A stretch of DNA of 64,000 bases from Mycolicibacterium sp. P9-64 (GTDB taxonomy: Bacteria; Actinomycetota; Actinomycetes; Mycobacteriales; Mycobacteriaceae): the NCBI RefSeq assembly GCF_008329605.1, contig NZ_NPKO01000008.1:1-64000 (forward strand). Reading direction: 5' to 3'. A program made the translations under genes and the position numbers. The notes under the pieces are model-generated. The model was not told where the DNA came from and did not search any database. It saw only the letters and a list, made by a program, of their open reading frames with translations. Shown here one piece after another: positions 15,932 to 24,562 of the stretch (positions are counted from its first letter, which is position 1; each line of letters begins with the position of its first letter).

Positions 15932-17170
15932 ATGCGACGCGAACTTCCGGACGTGGTGATCACGGGGGTGGCGCTGACCAGTGCGTTGTCGACCGACGCC
16001 GAAGCGACCTGGACAGGTCTCGTCGACGGTCGCAGCGGCATCCGCAAACTGACCGACGCATACGTGGAAGAGCTCGACCTACCGGTACGCATCGGCGGCC
16101 AGATCCACGAGGACTTCGACAGCGAACTGAGCCGCGTCGAGCTGCGACGCCTGTCCTACCTGCAGAAGATGGCCTTGATTCTGAGCCGCCGCGTGTGGGC
16201 GAATGCAGGGTCCCCCGACATGGACTCGACGCGCCTGGCCGTATCGGTGGGTACCGGGTTCGGAAACGGGGAAGAAGTGATCCTCGCCTACGTCGCCATG
16301 CGCGAACGCGGGTTGAGGGCGGTGTCGCCCCTGGCGGTCCAGATGTTCATGCCCAACGGGCCTGCCGCGGCGATCGGACTGGACCTGGCGGCCCGGGGCG
16401 GCGTCTCGGCGCCGATGCTGGGCGACGCGTCCGGTGCAGCAGCCATTGCACAGGCGTGGCAGCAGATCGTCTTCGGCGACGCCGACGTCGTGATCTGTGG
16501 CGGCGTGGAGTTCCCCATCCAAGGGGTGCCCGTCGCGGCGTATTCGCAGATCGAGGGCGTGATGTCCACCGACAACGACGACCCAGAAGGAGCTTGCCGA
16601 CCGTTCGACCGCCACCGAACGGGCATGGTCTTCGGTGAGGGCGGCGCGCTGCTGGTCATGGAGACCGAGGCGCACGCCAAGGCCCGGGGGGCGAACATCC
16701 TCGCTCGTGTGCTCGGCGGGTCCATCACCTCCGACGGCTACGACATCATGGCCTCGGATCCCAGTGCCGAGCAAGAGACTCATGCAGTCACACGAGCGAT
16801 CGAACTCGCGGGTCTTTCGCCAACCGACATCGACCACGTGAACGCGCACGCCGCCGGCACCCGTGACGGGGACCTCATCGAGGCCAAGGCGCTGCAGAAG
16901 GCCTTCGGCTCCCACCGCCCCGCCGTCTACGCCCCGAAGGCCGCATTGGGCAACACCTTCGGGTCCGCGGGTGCCGTCGAGGCGGTGCTCACGGTGCTGG
17001 CGCTACGCGACGGTGTCGTGCCGCCGACGCTGAACCTGACCGAGCTCGACGAGCGCGTCGACCTCGACGTGGTCGCTGGGGAGGCCAGGAAGGCCGACTA
17101 CCGGTACGCGTTGAGCGACACGTTTGGATTCGGTGGCAACAACGTCGTGCTTGCCTTCGGTAAGTGCTGA
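15932..17170 (+). CDS. KasA/KasB-like beta-ketoacyl synthase lacking the active-site Cys
   Basis: 412 residues with the full KAS II fold and strong likeness to mycobacterial KasA/KasB (QIVFGDADVVICGGVE, ACRPFDRHRTGMVFGEGGAL, DIDHVNAHAAGTRDGD, LSDTFGFGGNNVVLAFG). The nucleophile position is Asp165 (segment SAPMLGDASGA) where KasA has Cys in SACSSG. The second catalytic His is Asn341 (KAALGNTFGSAG instead of KSALGHSIGA). The first His (His306) and Lys336 remain. It therefore cannot condense in the usual way; a decarboxylase, chain-length-factor-like partner or scaffold is plausible. It stands alone, convergent with a WS/DGAT gene. Confidence 0.88.
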   Translation: MRRELPDVVITGVALTSALSTDAEATWTGLVDGRSGIRKLTDAYVEELDLPVRIGGQIHEDFDSELSRVELRRLSYLQKMALILSRRVWANAGSPDMDSTRLAVSVGTGFGNGEEVILAYVAMRERGLRAVSPLAVQMFMPNGPAAAIGLDLAARGGVSAPMLGDASGAAAIAQAWQQIVFGDADVVICGGVEFPIQGVPVAAYSQIEGVMSTDNDDPEGACRPFDRHRTGMVFGEGGALLVMETEAHAKARGANILARVLGGSITSDGYDIMASDPSAEQETHAVTRAIELAGLSPTDIDHVNAHAAGTRDGDLIEAKALQKAFGSHRPAVYAPKAALGNTFGSAGAVEAVLTVLALRDGVVPPTLNLTELDERVDLDVVAGEARKADYRYALSDTFGFGGNNVVLAFGKC

Positions 17171-17200
17171 CGCCTTCGAAACCCTTGGTGCCGCAGTGGT

Positions 17201-18577
17201 TCAGAGGCCGCAGGCACGTTCCAGGTCGGCGAGTGCATCTTCGAGGTGCCCGAGCAGCCGCTGCAGGTGCGGCACGCTGCGCCGGCAGCCGACGAGGCCG
17301 AAGTCGAGGTTGTCGGCGTTGTTGGTCAACGTGATGTTGAGCGCCTGGCCATCCAGCGCGATGGACAGCGGGTAGTTGCCGTCGAGCCGGGCGCCGTTCC
17401 AGTACATGGGTTCTCGCGCACCTGGCACGTTCGAGATGACGATGTTGAATGGGGGTGGCGCCGACGACGCGAAGCCGGGCACCAGGGCGAGCGCGACGCC
17501 GGAGCTGAGGAATGCCGACAGCGCCAACGCCTGCATGCGCGGCAGTTCGGCGAACACCTTCTTGTTGGCGCTCATCGAGGTACTGATGGCCTCGAGACGT
17601 TTCGCAGGATCCTCGATGTCGGTGGCCAGATTGCACAGGATCGTGCCGACCATGTTGCCGCCGGCATCCTGTTCGTGCTCGGCGCGCAGGCTGACGGGGA
17701 CCATCGCGACCAATGGCGTGTCCGGCAGCGCCTCGTGCTCGCTGAGGTAGGCACGCAACGCTCCCGCGCACATCGCCAGCACGACGTCGTTGACGGTCGC
17801 ACCGGTGGCGTCCTTGACACCCTTGAAGCGGGCCAGAGGCCAGGACTGTGCGGCCGCGCGCCTGGCGCCGCCGATGGGTACGTTGAACATCGTCTTGGGC
17901 GCGCGGAACGGCAGGGTCAGCTGCTGCTCGATCAGCGCAGCCCTGGCCAATGACAGGCTCGAGGGGCCCAGGGCGGCAACCGATCCCGCGGCGTCGATCA
18001 CTGATCGTAGGGTTGACTGCGCAGGGCGCGGCTTCCGCGACTTCGGCTTGAGCGTCCACGGCACCCGGATGTCGCGGTCGTTGGGGTCCGGTGTCATCGA
18101 CCGCATCGCGAGGCGTTGGGCGGAGACACCGTCGAGCAGTGAGTGGTGGGTCTTGCTGTACACCGCAAAGCGACCGTCGCTCAGGCCCTCGACGAGGCTG
18201 GCCTCCCACAGTGGCCGGTGCCGGTCGAGCAGCGTGCCGTGCAGACGTGAGACCAGCTCGAGCAGGTCGCGCACCCGGCCGGGCCGGGGCAACGCCGACC
18301 GGCGCAGGTGGTAGTCGATGTCGACGTCGTCATCGAACGCCCACGCGAAACTGCTGATGCCGCCGAGCAATCTGCCAGGATGCTTGCGGAACGTGGGCTG
18401 GAAGTCGTCGTTCTTGACGATCGTGTCGTACATGTCCTTGACGAAGTCAGGACCAGCGCCGCTCGGCGGCTCGAACAGCTGCAACCCCGCGACGTGCATG
18501 GGATGCTCGCGGGATTCGCCAAGCAGGAACATCGAATCCGTCGGCGATATCAACTCCATCAGCGTGACGTTACTCAC
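17201..18577 (-). CDS. Wax ester synthase / diacylglycerol acyltransferase (WS/DGAT)
   Basis: 458 residues from GTG 18577. The acyltransferase motif HHSLLDG (144-150) matches HHXXXDG, with His145 as catalytic base. Other family marks are the N-terminal SPTDSMFLLGE, DATGATVNDVVLAMCAGALR and the late FNIVISNVPGAREPMYWNGA. The enzyme transfers acyl-CoA to diacylglycerol or long-chain alcohols, making storage triacylglycerol or wax. Mycobacteria carry many paralogues. It is convergent with the KAS-like gene and divergent from the hydrolase at 18667. Confidence 0.92.
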   Translation of the reverse strand: MSNVTLMELISPTDSMFLLGESREHPMHVAGLQLFEPPSGAGPDFVKDMYDTIVKNDDFQPTFRKHPGRLLGGISSFAWAFDDDVDIDYHLRRSALPRPGRVRDLLELVSRLHGTLLDRHRPLWEASLVEGLSDGRFAVYSKTHHSLLDGVSAQRLAMRSMTPDPNDRDIRVPWTLKPKSRKPRPAQSTLRSVIDAAGSVAALGPSSLSLARAALIEQQLTLPFRAPKTMFNVPIGGARRAAAQSWPLARFKGVKDATGATVNDVVLAMCAGALRAYLSEHEALPDTPLVAMVPVSLRAEHEQDAGGNMVGTILCNLATDIEDPAKRLEAISTSMSANKKVFAELPRMQALALSAFLSSGVALALVPGFASSAPPPFNIVISNVPGAREPMYWNGARLDGNYPLSIALDGQALNITLTNNADNLDFGLVGCRRSVPHLQRLLGHLEDALADLERACGL

Positions 18578-18666
18578 GTTCCGGGGTCCGTAGTCGGGGC
18601 TACCTCAAATGCGATCCAGAAAAGTTACCCGCCGGTAGTCTCGGGGTCGGGGAAAGGGAGACACTC

Positions 18667-19533
18667 GTGACCGCACCCAAGTTCATCGACATCCATGGCG
18701 AACGGTTCGCAGTCCGCGACGAGGGCGACGGTGAGGCGCTGCTACTGATCCACGGCATGGCAGGCAGCTCGCAGACCTGGCGCGCCATCCAGCCGCAACT
18801 GGCCAAGAAATACCGCGTCATCGCTCCCGACCTGCTCGGGCACGGCCAATCGTCGAAGCCACGCACCGACTACTCATTGGGTGCCTTCGCGGTGGGCCTG
18901 CGCGATCTGCTCGACGAACTCGGGGTCGAGTCGGCGACGATCGTCGGCCACTCGTTGGGCGGCGGCATCGCGATGCAGTTCCTCTATCAGCACCCCGACT
19001 ACTGCCGTCGCCTCGTGCTGATCAGCAGCGGTGGTCTCGGCCCCGACGTCGGCTGGATTCTGCGCCTGCTCGCCGCGCCAGGCGCCGAACTGGTCATGCC
19101 GGTCATCGCCCCGTCGCCCGTGCTGCGGGCCGGAAACTCCGTGCGCGGCTGGCTGAGTTCGTTGGGGCTGCGCTCGCCGCGCGGCGCGGAGATCTGGAAT
19201 GCCTACTCGTCGTTCTCGGACCGGGAAACCCGTGAGGCCTTCCTGCGCACGCTGCGCTCGGTGGTCGACTACCGGGGACAGTCGGTGAGCGCCCTGAACC
19301 GGCTCGCGCTGCGCGCGGAGATGCCCACGCTGGCCATTTGGGGAGAGCAGGACGCCATCATCCCGGTCGATCACGCCTACTCGGCGCTGCAGGCGCGGCC
19401 CAACTGCCGCGTCGAGGTGCTTCCCGACGTCGGGCACTTCGCGCACGTCGAGGCGCCGTTCGAGGTGGTCGACCTCATCGACGACTTCATCGCGACGACG
19501 AGCGATGCGGTGGCGCAGGAGCACACGCAGTAG
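18667..19533 (+). CDS. Alpha/beta hydrolase (lipase/esterase-like)
   Basis: 288 residues from GTG 18667, with GGGAG upstream. Features: oxyanion HGMAGSSQTW, nucleophile elbow GHSLGGG, acid WGEQDAIIPVDHA and catalytic His in VGHFAHVEAP. A lid occupies about residues 130-200. Mycobacterial homologues close to WS/DGAT genes are often lipases or haloalkane/epoxide-hydrolase-like enzymes; divergence from the WS/DGAT hints at neutral-lipid turnover, but this is only context. Confidence 0.88.
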   Translation: MTAPKFIDIHGERFAVRDEGDGEALLLIHGMAGSSQTWRAIQPQLAKKYRVIAPDLLGHGQSSKPRTDYSLGAFAVGLRDLLDELGVESATIVGHSLGGGIAMQFLYQHPDYCRRLVLISSGGLGPDVGWILRLLAAPGAELVMPVIAPSPVLRAGNSVRGWLSSLGLRSPRGAEIWNAYSSFSDRETREAFLRTLRSVVDYRGQSVSALNRLALRAEMPTLAIWGEQDAIIPVDHAYSALQARPNCRVEVLPDVGHFAHVEAPFEVVDLIDDFIATTSDAVAQEHTQ

Positions 19534-19723
19534 GTCGATCGTCCTTGGTCTTTGGCCACCCGGGCAGTGTCGGTACCACCGGGGTTGGCGGCGCGTTGCC
19601 GACGCGTCGTCGCGCGACCGACGATCCTGGACAAGGTCACTCGAGCGCTGATTCAACGTGTTGCCAAGGGCTGATTGCCAATCCGTGTGAGGCCTCGCAG
19701 ATCCGCTGAATGCAGTGCGTGTT

Positions 19724-19749
19724 GTTTCGTCGCCGTGGATGTCGGGAAC
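19724..19749 (+). promoter_or_regulatory. Possible stress-sigma (SigF/SigB-like) promoter for csbD
   Basis: GTTT (19724-19727), 16 bases, GGGAAC (19744-19749). Mycobacterial SigF promoters read GTTT-N15-17-GGGTAT, so the -10 departs at two positions. It is 52 bases before the CsbD start, and CsbD proteins are general-stress proteins elsewhere. The rest of the 267-base gap before csbD shows nothing else I can name. Confidence 0.3.
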
Positions 19750-19800
19750 GCCATTGACGAGCCCCATGAAGCAGGGTTCTCATCAACGAAGGGAGCGAGC

Positions 19801-20034
19801 ATGGCTCAGCGCAACGGAGTCGAAGAGGCCGTCGAAGGCGCCGTCGAAGGCGTCAAGGGCAAGGCCAAGGAGGTCACCGGCAAGGTGACCGATCGCAAGG
19901 ATCTGCAACGTGAGGGCCAGGCCCAGCAGGACAAGGGCGACGCCCAGCGCGAAGCCGCGCAGAAGGAAGCCGAGGCCGAGAGCGCCCGAGGCGCCGCCAA
20001 GGCGAACGAAGCCCGCGAGGCAGCCGAGCAGTAG
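19801..20034 (+). CDS. CsbD-family stress protein
   Basis: 77 residues from ATG 19801 with GAAGGGAG upstream. The N-terminal half (GAVEGVKGKAKEVTGKVTDR) is the CsbD motif; the C-terminal half is Ala/Glu/Gln/Lys-rich and helical. CsbD proteins are highly charged, soluble and induced by general stress in Bacillus; molecular function is unknown. It is followed within 10 bases by a strong terminator, so it is monocistronic. Confidence 0.85.
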   Translation: MAQRNGVEEAVEGAVEGVKGKAKEVTGKVTDRKDLQREGQAQQDKGDAQREAAQKEAEAESARGAAKANEAREAAEQ

Positions 20035-20042
20035 GGCAGCGC

Positions 20043-20074
20043 GAAGGCCCGGCTCGATGATGAGCCGGGCCTTC
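20043..20074 (+). terminator. Intrinsic terminator after csbD
   Basis: A 13-bp perfect stem (GAAGGCCCGGCTC pairs with GAGCCGGGCCTTC) closes a six-base loop. It starts nine bases after the csbD stop. The trailing T-run is poor, as is common in mycobacteria. Confidence 0.8.
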
Positions 20075-20090
20075 TGCTGCACGAAAACCC

Positions 20091-20984
20091 ATGATCAACA
20101 AAGATATTGCCCTACCTGTCAGAGAAAACTGGAATCACCTTTGGTCCTCGCAGTTGGGTCACTGGATCGCCACCAATGGACTGCACATCGTCTTGGTCGC
20201 CTTCGGTGCATGGATCGCCACGCGAGTGATCCGCTCGGTCGCCGACAGGATCAGCCGCCGCCTGGCCGTCGAAACCGATTCGGAGGTGCGGTCCGAATCG
20301 GTCAAGCACCGCCAGGCCGTCGCATCCGTGATCTCCTCGGTGGCGGTCGCGGTGCTCTACGTCGTGGTCGCCGTCGACATCGTCAACAAGCTTGGTCTGC
20401 CCGTCGGTTCGCTGGTGGCGCCGGCCGCCGTACTGGGTGCCGCTCTCGGTTTCGGTGCCCAACGCATCGTCCAGGACCTATTGAGTGGCTTCTTCATCAT
20501 CACCGAAAAGCAGTACGGCTTCGGCGATCTGGTTCAGCTGACCGTCACCGGCTCCTCGGTCGATGCCCGTGGCACGGTCGAGGACGTCACGCTGCGCGTC
20601 ACCAAACTTCGCACCGGTGACGGCGAGATGTACACCGTGCCCAACGGGCAGATCGTGAAATCGTTGAACCTGTCCAAGGATTGGGCGCGAGCCGTCATCG
20701 ACATCCCGGTGCCTGCATCGGCCGACCTGTTGCGGGTCAACGAGGTGCTCCGTGAGGTGTCGGCCAGCGCCATGAAGGACGACACGCTGCCGGCGCTGCT
20801 GCTTGACGAGCCGTCGATGATGGGCGTGGAGAGCATCGGCGTCGATACCATCAAGCTTCAGATGGTGGCCCGCACGCTGCCTGGTAAGCAGTTCGACGTC
20901 GGCAGGCGATTGCGCGTGCTGGTGGTCTCGGGTCTGCGCCACGAAGGAATCGCCAGCGGTGCAACGACCATCGATGCGCGTTGA
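20091..20984 (+). CDS. Small-conductance mechanosensitive channel (MscS family)
   Basis: 297 residues from ATG 20091. Hydrophobic segments at about 25-47 and 75-98 precede the TM3 pore helix and MscS signature: SLVAPAAVLGAALGFGAQRI, VQDLLSGFFIITEKQYGFGD. The beta-domain continues with VEDVTLRVTKLRTGDGEMYT and VPNGQIVKSLNLSKDWARA. It is a homoheptameric tension-gated inner-membrane channel. The start lies 16 bases after the csbD terminator with no ribosome site, so a leaderless transcript or a slightly later start is possible. Confidence 0.9.
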   Translation: MINKDIALPVRENWNHLWSSQLGHWIATNGLHIVLVAFGAWIATRVIRSVADRISRRLAVETDSEVRSESVKHRQAVASVISSVAVAVLYVVVAVDIVNKLGLPVGSLVAPAAVLGAALGFGAQRIVQDLLSGFFIITEKQYGFGDLVQLTVTGSSVDARGTVEDVTLRVTKLRTGDGEMYTVPNGQIVKSLNLSKDWARAVIDIPVPASADLLRVNEVLREVSASAMKDDTLPALLLDEPSMMGVESIGVDTIKLQMVARTLPGKQFDVGRRLRVLVVSGLRHEGIASGATTIDAR

Positions 20985-20988
20985 CGGA

Positions 20989-21348
20989 CTACCTCTGGAA
21001 CGTCGTCGCGAGAATGACGGCTGCGATCACCAAGAGAGCCCACGCGACTGCTGGGACAACGATCCCGTGCCGGCGGCGGGCGGTCAGGAACGACAGCGCG
21101 ACCGCCACGATGGCAACGACGGGTGTGCCGTACATGATCAGGCCGAACACGTCTTCGCCTGGTCCCTGTCGTGCGCAGGGCGCTCCGGTGCACGCTGCGG
21201 TACTCAACACCTGCAGGTACGAGTAGATGACGACGGCCGCAGCGCCGGGGATGGTCAGAAGCGCGAGGGTCCAGTTGAGGGCCGTCCGTCCGGTACGGGG
21301 CTGAGCATCTGCACTGCGCCCTACGGGTCTGACGTCTGATGCGGACAT
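20989..21348 (-). CDS. Four-helix-type small membrane protein, unknown
   Basis: 119 residues from ATG 21348, with GGAGG eight bases upstream. Three hydrophobic segments (about residues 24-44, 65-86 and 93-113) with a Cys pair in the first outer loop (TAACTGAPCARQGPGED), likely a disulfide outside the membrane. The N-terminal 20 residues are polar. No family recognised. It ends four bases from the MscS stop, convergent with it. Confidence 0.65.
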   Translation of the reverse strand: MSASDVRPVGRSADAQPRTGRTALNWTLALLTIPGAAAVVIYSYLQVLSTAACTGAPCARQGPGEDVFGLIMYGTPVVAIVAVALSFLTARRRHGIVVPAVAWALLVIAAVILATTFQR

Positions 21349-21470
21349 GAGGGCCTCCGGAATCGAGATCAACTGCTTCGCGCATACCCGGTCGGCGATC
21401 GGCCAAACAGCGTGAAGTCGCCGAACGGGCGCATGTTTTGGGAGGCGTGCAGTGGGGAAATGCGTCATTC

Positions 21471-21980
21471 ATGGCCGAGACACTTGAACGTCAGCACCCG
21501 TTTCGGCTGGACGACGCACCGCCGCGCAACCACGGGCCTGCACAGCGCGCAGTTGCCGACTATCTGAGTACGCAGATCGACGGCATTGTGTTCGGCGACG
21601 CCGGACTCCGATACCGGGCAGACCCGATTCCCGACACCAGGGTGGCGATCCGCAGCGTGCGCAGCACGTTGCGGGTCTTCGCGAAACTCGTCGACGATCA
21701 CGACGCGGCTGGCGAACTCGAATCCAATCTGAAGTGGTTTGCAGCCCTGTTGGGGGAAGGCTTGCCGCAAGGCGAAGGCGCACAAGAGGGTCAGGGTGCG
21801 CTCGGCGACCATCAGGACAGCGTGGTGGCCCGCGACGTGTTGCGGCGGATGGCGGGTGGGCCCGCATCGGCTCAGGGCAAGAACGGATTCACCTATGGCC
21901 TGCTGTACGCACGCGAGCAGTCGATCGCACGGGAAAGTCGGTTGAAGGCACGGAAACTGGTCGAGAAGGGACAAGCGTGA
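21471..21980 (+). CDS. CHAD-domain protein, internally shortened
   Basis: 169 residues from ATG 21471. The first half is a normal CHAD start (RVAIRSVRSTLRVFAKL, then LESNLKWFAALLGE). CHAD proteins are usually 250-300 residues or longer and bind polyphosphate through conserved basic helices. Here the middle is missing: the LLGE segment runs straight into GLPQGEGAQEGQGALGDHQD. The expected RK..K..HKR basic motif can be read only in the +1 frame over about 21760-21800 (CRKAKAHKRVRV). This suggests a deletion plus compensating frameshifts, leaving a protein of doubtful function. It heads a seven-gene run; its stop overlaps the next start (GTGA). Confidence 0.7.
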   Translation: MAETLERQHPFRLDDAPPRNHGPAQRAVADYLSTQIDGIVFGDAGLRYRADPIPDTRVAIRSVRSTLRVFAKLVDDHDAAGELESNLKWFAALLGEGLPQGEGAQEGQGALGDHQDSVVARDVLRRMAGGPASAQGKNGFTYGLLYAREQSIARESRLKARKLVEKGQA

Positions 21981-22522
21981 GCAATGTCTTGGAGGGAAAG
22001 CGAATCGCCATACTGGCGACCGACGGTGTCGAGCGACGCGAACTCGAAGAACCTGCGGAAGCCATTCGAGAGGCCGGTGGCGACACCGAGTTGCTGTCAC
22101 TTGAGTCAGGGACCATCGACGCCCGCAATCACGACCTCGAACCCGCTGGCGAGTTTCGCGTGGACCGGGAGGTCGGCGACGCTGCCGTCGACGAGTTCGA
22201 CGGGCTGGTGCTGCCCGGCGGCACCGTCAACGCCGACAAGCTGCGCCTCGACCGGACGGCGATCGCGTTCGTCCGCGATTTCGTCGAATCGGGCAAGCCG
22301 GTGGGCGTGATCTGCCACGCCCCGTGGATCTTGGTCGAAGCGGGAGTGGCCGAGGGCAGAACGCTGACTTCGTATCCGAGCCTGCGTACCGACCTGCACA
22401 ACGCAGGCGCCCATCCCGTCGACGAGGAGGTCGCCGTCGACGGCAACCTCATCTCCAGCCGCTCGCCCGACGACCTGCCCGCGTTCTGCCGGGCGATCGT
22501 CGGCCGTTTCGCGGTCGGTTAG
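21977..22522 (+). CDS. DJ-1/PfpI-family protein (YhbO/Hsp31-like)
   Basis: 181 residues from GTG 21977, overlapping the CHAD stop. Type 1 glutamine-amidotransferase fold: RIAILATDGVERRELEEPAE (with the conserved Glu), LPGGTVNADKLR, and the nucleophile elbow VGVICHAPWILVEAG (Cys followed by His). Family members are reported as proteases, deglycases or glyoxalases and protect against carbonyl stress. It is translationally coupled to the upstream gene and precedes a small protein by 11 bases. Confidence 0.9.
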   Translation: MSNVLEGKRIAILATDGVERRELEEPAEAIREAGGDTELLSLESGTIDARNHDLEPAGEFRVDREVGDAAVDEFDGLVLPGGTVNADKLRLDRTAIAFVRDFVESGKPVGVICHAPWILVEAGVAEGRTLTSYPSLRTDLHNAGAHPVDEEVAVDGNLISSRSPDDLPAFCRAIVGRFAVG

Positions 22523-22533
22523 GAGTAGATGGC

Positions 22534-22908
22534 ATGTCCGTCACTGCATTTCAGGACTTGTCGATTGCTGATCGGGACCGCCGTTGGGATGGTGCGGAGG
22601 CCGAGAAGCGCGTCCGGAAATGGGCGAACGCTACCGACGAGCCCAACGCGAAGTACCGGGACGCGCACGTCTGGTACGACGCCGAGAAGAAACTGAACTT
22701 CACCGCATACAAGCTGCTCATCGCCGACGTCGTCGACGGGCGACTGGTGGCCGTGCCGCACGGCGTGATGGCCGCAGGCGCGGTGATGCAGGGTTCACGT
22801 GGCGGCGTCGACGTGCCCGAAGGCGACGTAGACCGGATCAAGAGTCACTTGGCCAAGTACTACGACAAGATGGGCGACACACCGCCCTGGGATGACGAGC
22901 AGAAGTGA
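22534..22908 (+). CDS. Small protein with phage prohead-protease-linked motif
   Basis: 124 residues from ATG 22534, with AGGAG eight bases upstream. The sequence has no membrane segment. The second half (LNFTAYKLLIADVVDGRLVA, then HGVMAAGAVMQGSRGGVDVP and HLAKYYDKMGDTPPWDD) resembles the conserved N- or C-terminal segment often attached to phage capsid-maturation protease-type proteins. No other phage gene is present and it sits inside a metabolic operon, so a domesticated role is likely. The stop overlaps the glycosyltransferase ATG. Confidence 0.7.
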   Translation: MSVTAFQDLSIADRDRRWDGAEAEKRVRKWANATDEPNAKYRDAHVWYDAEKKLNFTAYKLLIADVVDGRLVAVPHGVMAAGAVMQGSRGGVDVPEGDVDRIKSHLAKYYDKMGDTPPWDDEQK

Positions 22909-23624
22909 TGAACACGTTCGAACGAGCTGTCGTGGTGATTCCCGCCCACAACGAGTCCGCGCACCTTCCCGGCAGCCTCAAGACCGTCGTGACGGCGGCC
23001 GCATGCTCGTCGATGACGGTTCTGACCGTCGTGGTACTCGACGCGTGTGACGACGCGAGCGCCGACTTGGCGGGCCAGTTCGGCAGCGACGTGCACTTCA
23101 TCGAGGTCGACGTCCGCAACGTCGGGGCTGCACGTGCCGCGGGCTTCGACTACGCGCGGTCGTCGGCGGGTGTCGACTGCACCGACGAATCCCGCACCTG
23201 GTATGCCACGACGGACGCCGACACCCGCGTCGATCCGGATTGGTTGATCCGGCAGACCGCGTCTGGCGCCGACATGGTTCTCGGTGTCGTCCGCATCGCC
23301 AACTGGCGTAGCCTGCCCGCGGCCGCGGTGCGCAAGTACCTGTCGGCATACCGATCGAAGCGGCGCGCGGACGGACACGGCCACGTCCATGGCGCCAACA
23401 TGGGGTTCCGGGCCGAAGCCTATTGGCAGGTAGGTGGATTCAACGCACTGGCAACTGGTGAAGACGTCGACCTGGCAGCACGGTTCGAGGAGCGTGGGCT
23501 GGTCATCGACAGAAACGAACGGTTGTCCGTAACGACGTCTGCTCGGCAGAAGGGCAAGGCCCCAAGGGGTTTCGCCGCACATCTGCGCCGTTTCGCTCCT
23601 GTCGCTGATCGGGAAACCGCGTGA
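22908..23624 (+). CDS. Family 2 glycosyltransferase
   Basis: 238 residues from ATG 22908 (overlaps previous stop as TGATG). GT-A fold: AVVVIPAHNESAHL at the start, VVVLDACDDAS for the first Asp, the DXD-like TTDADTRVDPDW, and the acceptor region HGANMGFRAEAY followed by GGFNALATGEDVDLAARFEE. No membrane helix, so a soluble enzyme. It is the first of four overlapping genes (GT2, acyl-CoA dehydrogenase-like, PIG-L, methyltransferase). Sugar donor and acceptor are unknown. Confidence 0.92.
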   Translation: MNTFERAVVVIPAHNESAHLPGSLKTVVTAAACSSMTVLTVVVLDACDDASADLAGQFGSDVHFIEVDVRNVGAARAAGFDYARSSAGVDCTDESRTWYATTDADTRVDPDWLIRQTASGADMVLGVVRIANWRSLPAAAVRKYLSAYRSKRRADGHGHVHGANMGFRAEAYWQVGGFNALATGEDVDLAARFEERGLVIDRNERLSVTTSARQKGKAPRGFAAHLRRFAPVADRETA

Positions 23625-24562
23625 CTCCCGAACTGGTGTGGCGCTGGCTCGAAACGGGTGAGCTCGATCTACCGTTGCCGGGAGCGGGGCAGACGGCACG
23701 CAGATGGTTGAAACTCGCGGCACTGACCGAACGAGACGTCGTCGCGGGCAGGCTCGCGGAGGCGCACACCGACGCGGTCGCCATCCTGGCAGAACTCGGT
23801 GGCCCCGCACCCGAGCCCGGTCAACTGTGGGGCGTGTGGGCCGCGGAGTCGGCGGAGGCGGTCGTCACCGTGACCGACGATGACGGCACTGCCGTTCTGG
23901 ACGGCACCAAGCCGTGGTGCTCGGGCGCGGGACTGTGCACCCACGCGTTGATCACCGCTCGCCGCGCCGACAACTCGCGCGGGCTCTACGCCGTCGATCT
24001 GAATCAACCGCAGGTGATCCCGCTGACCCACAGTTGGCGCAACACGGGCATGAAGGCCAGCGACACCCGATCGGTTCAACTGGCCGGTGCCGCCGCAGAG
24101 CCCGTCGGTCAGCCCGGCGAGTATCTCAACCGGCCCGGGTTCTGGCACGGCGCCATGGCCGTCGCGGCGTGCTGGCTCGGCGGTGCGCGCGGCGTCGCAG
24201 GACCCCTGTACCGGGCGATCGCCGACGAGCACGACAACGCGTCGCGAGACCCCCATGCCCACGCCCATCTCGGCGCGGTCGACGCAGCGCTGGCCGCAGG
24301 CAACGCGGTGCTGATGGCCGCTGCGTGCTACGTGGACGCCGAACCACATGCGGCCACAGCCGAGCTGATGGCACGCCGCGTCCGCGCCGTCGTCGAGCAC
24401 GCCGCCGACGAGGCGATCACGCGGACCGGGCGGGCGTTGGGCCCAAAGTTGCTCGCCCTCGACGGCGAACACGCCCAACGCGTCGCCGATCTCACGCTCT
24501 ACGTGCGGCAGAGCCATGCCGAGCGCGATCTCGCCGCGCTCGGACGGTTGGCGGCGAAGTGA
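23621..24562 (+). CDS. Acyl-CoA dehydrogenase-like flavoprotein
   Basis: 313 residues from GTG 23621, overlapping the GT2 stop by four bases. It is shorter than normal ACADs (about 380). The beta-barrel part is present (LWGVWAAESAEAVV, LDGTKPWCSGAGLCTHALIT) and the C-terminal helical part (RAVVEHAADEAITRTGRALG, DLTLYVRQSHAERDLAALG). Part of the N-terminal helical domain is reduced. The usual catalytic Glu cannot be placed with confidence. In this operon it may oxidise an acyl or alkyl group on a sugar-linked product rather than act in beta-oxidation. Confidence 0.85.
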   Translation: MTPELVWRWLETGELDLPLPGAGQTARRWLKLAALTERDVVAGRLAEAHTDAVAILAELGGPAPEPGQLWGVWAAESAEAVVTVTDDDGTAVLDGTKPWCSGAGLCTHALITARRADNSRGLYAVDLNQPQVIPLTHSWRNTGMKASDTRSVQLAGAAAEPVGQPGEYLNRPGFWHGAMAVAACWLGGARGVAGPLYRAIADEHDNASRDPHAHAHLGAVDAALAAGNAVLMAAACYVDAEPHAATAELMARRVRAVVEHAADEAITRTGRALGPKLLALDGEHAQRVADLTLYVRQSHAERDLAALGRLAAK

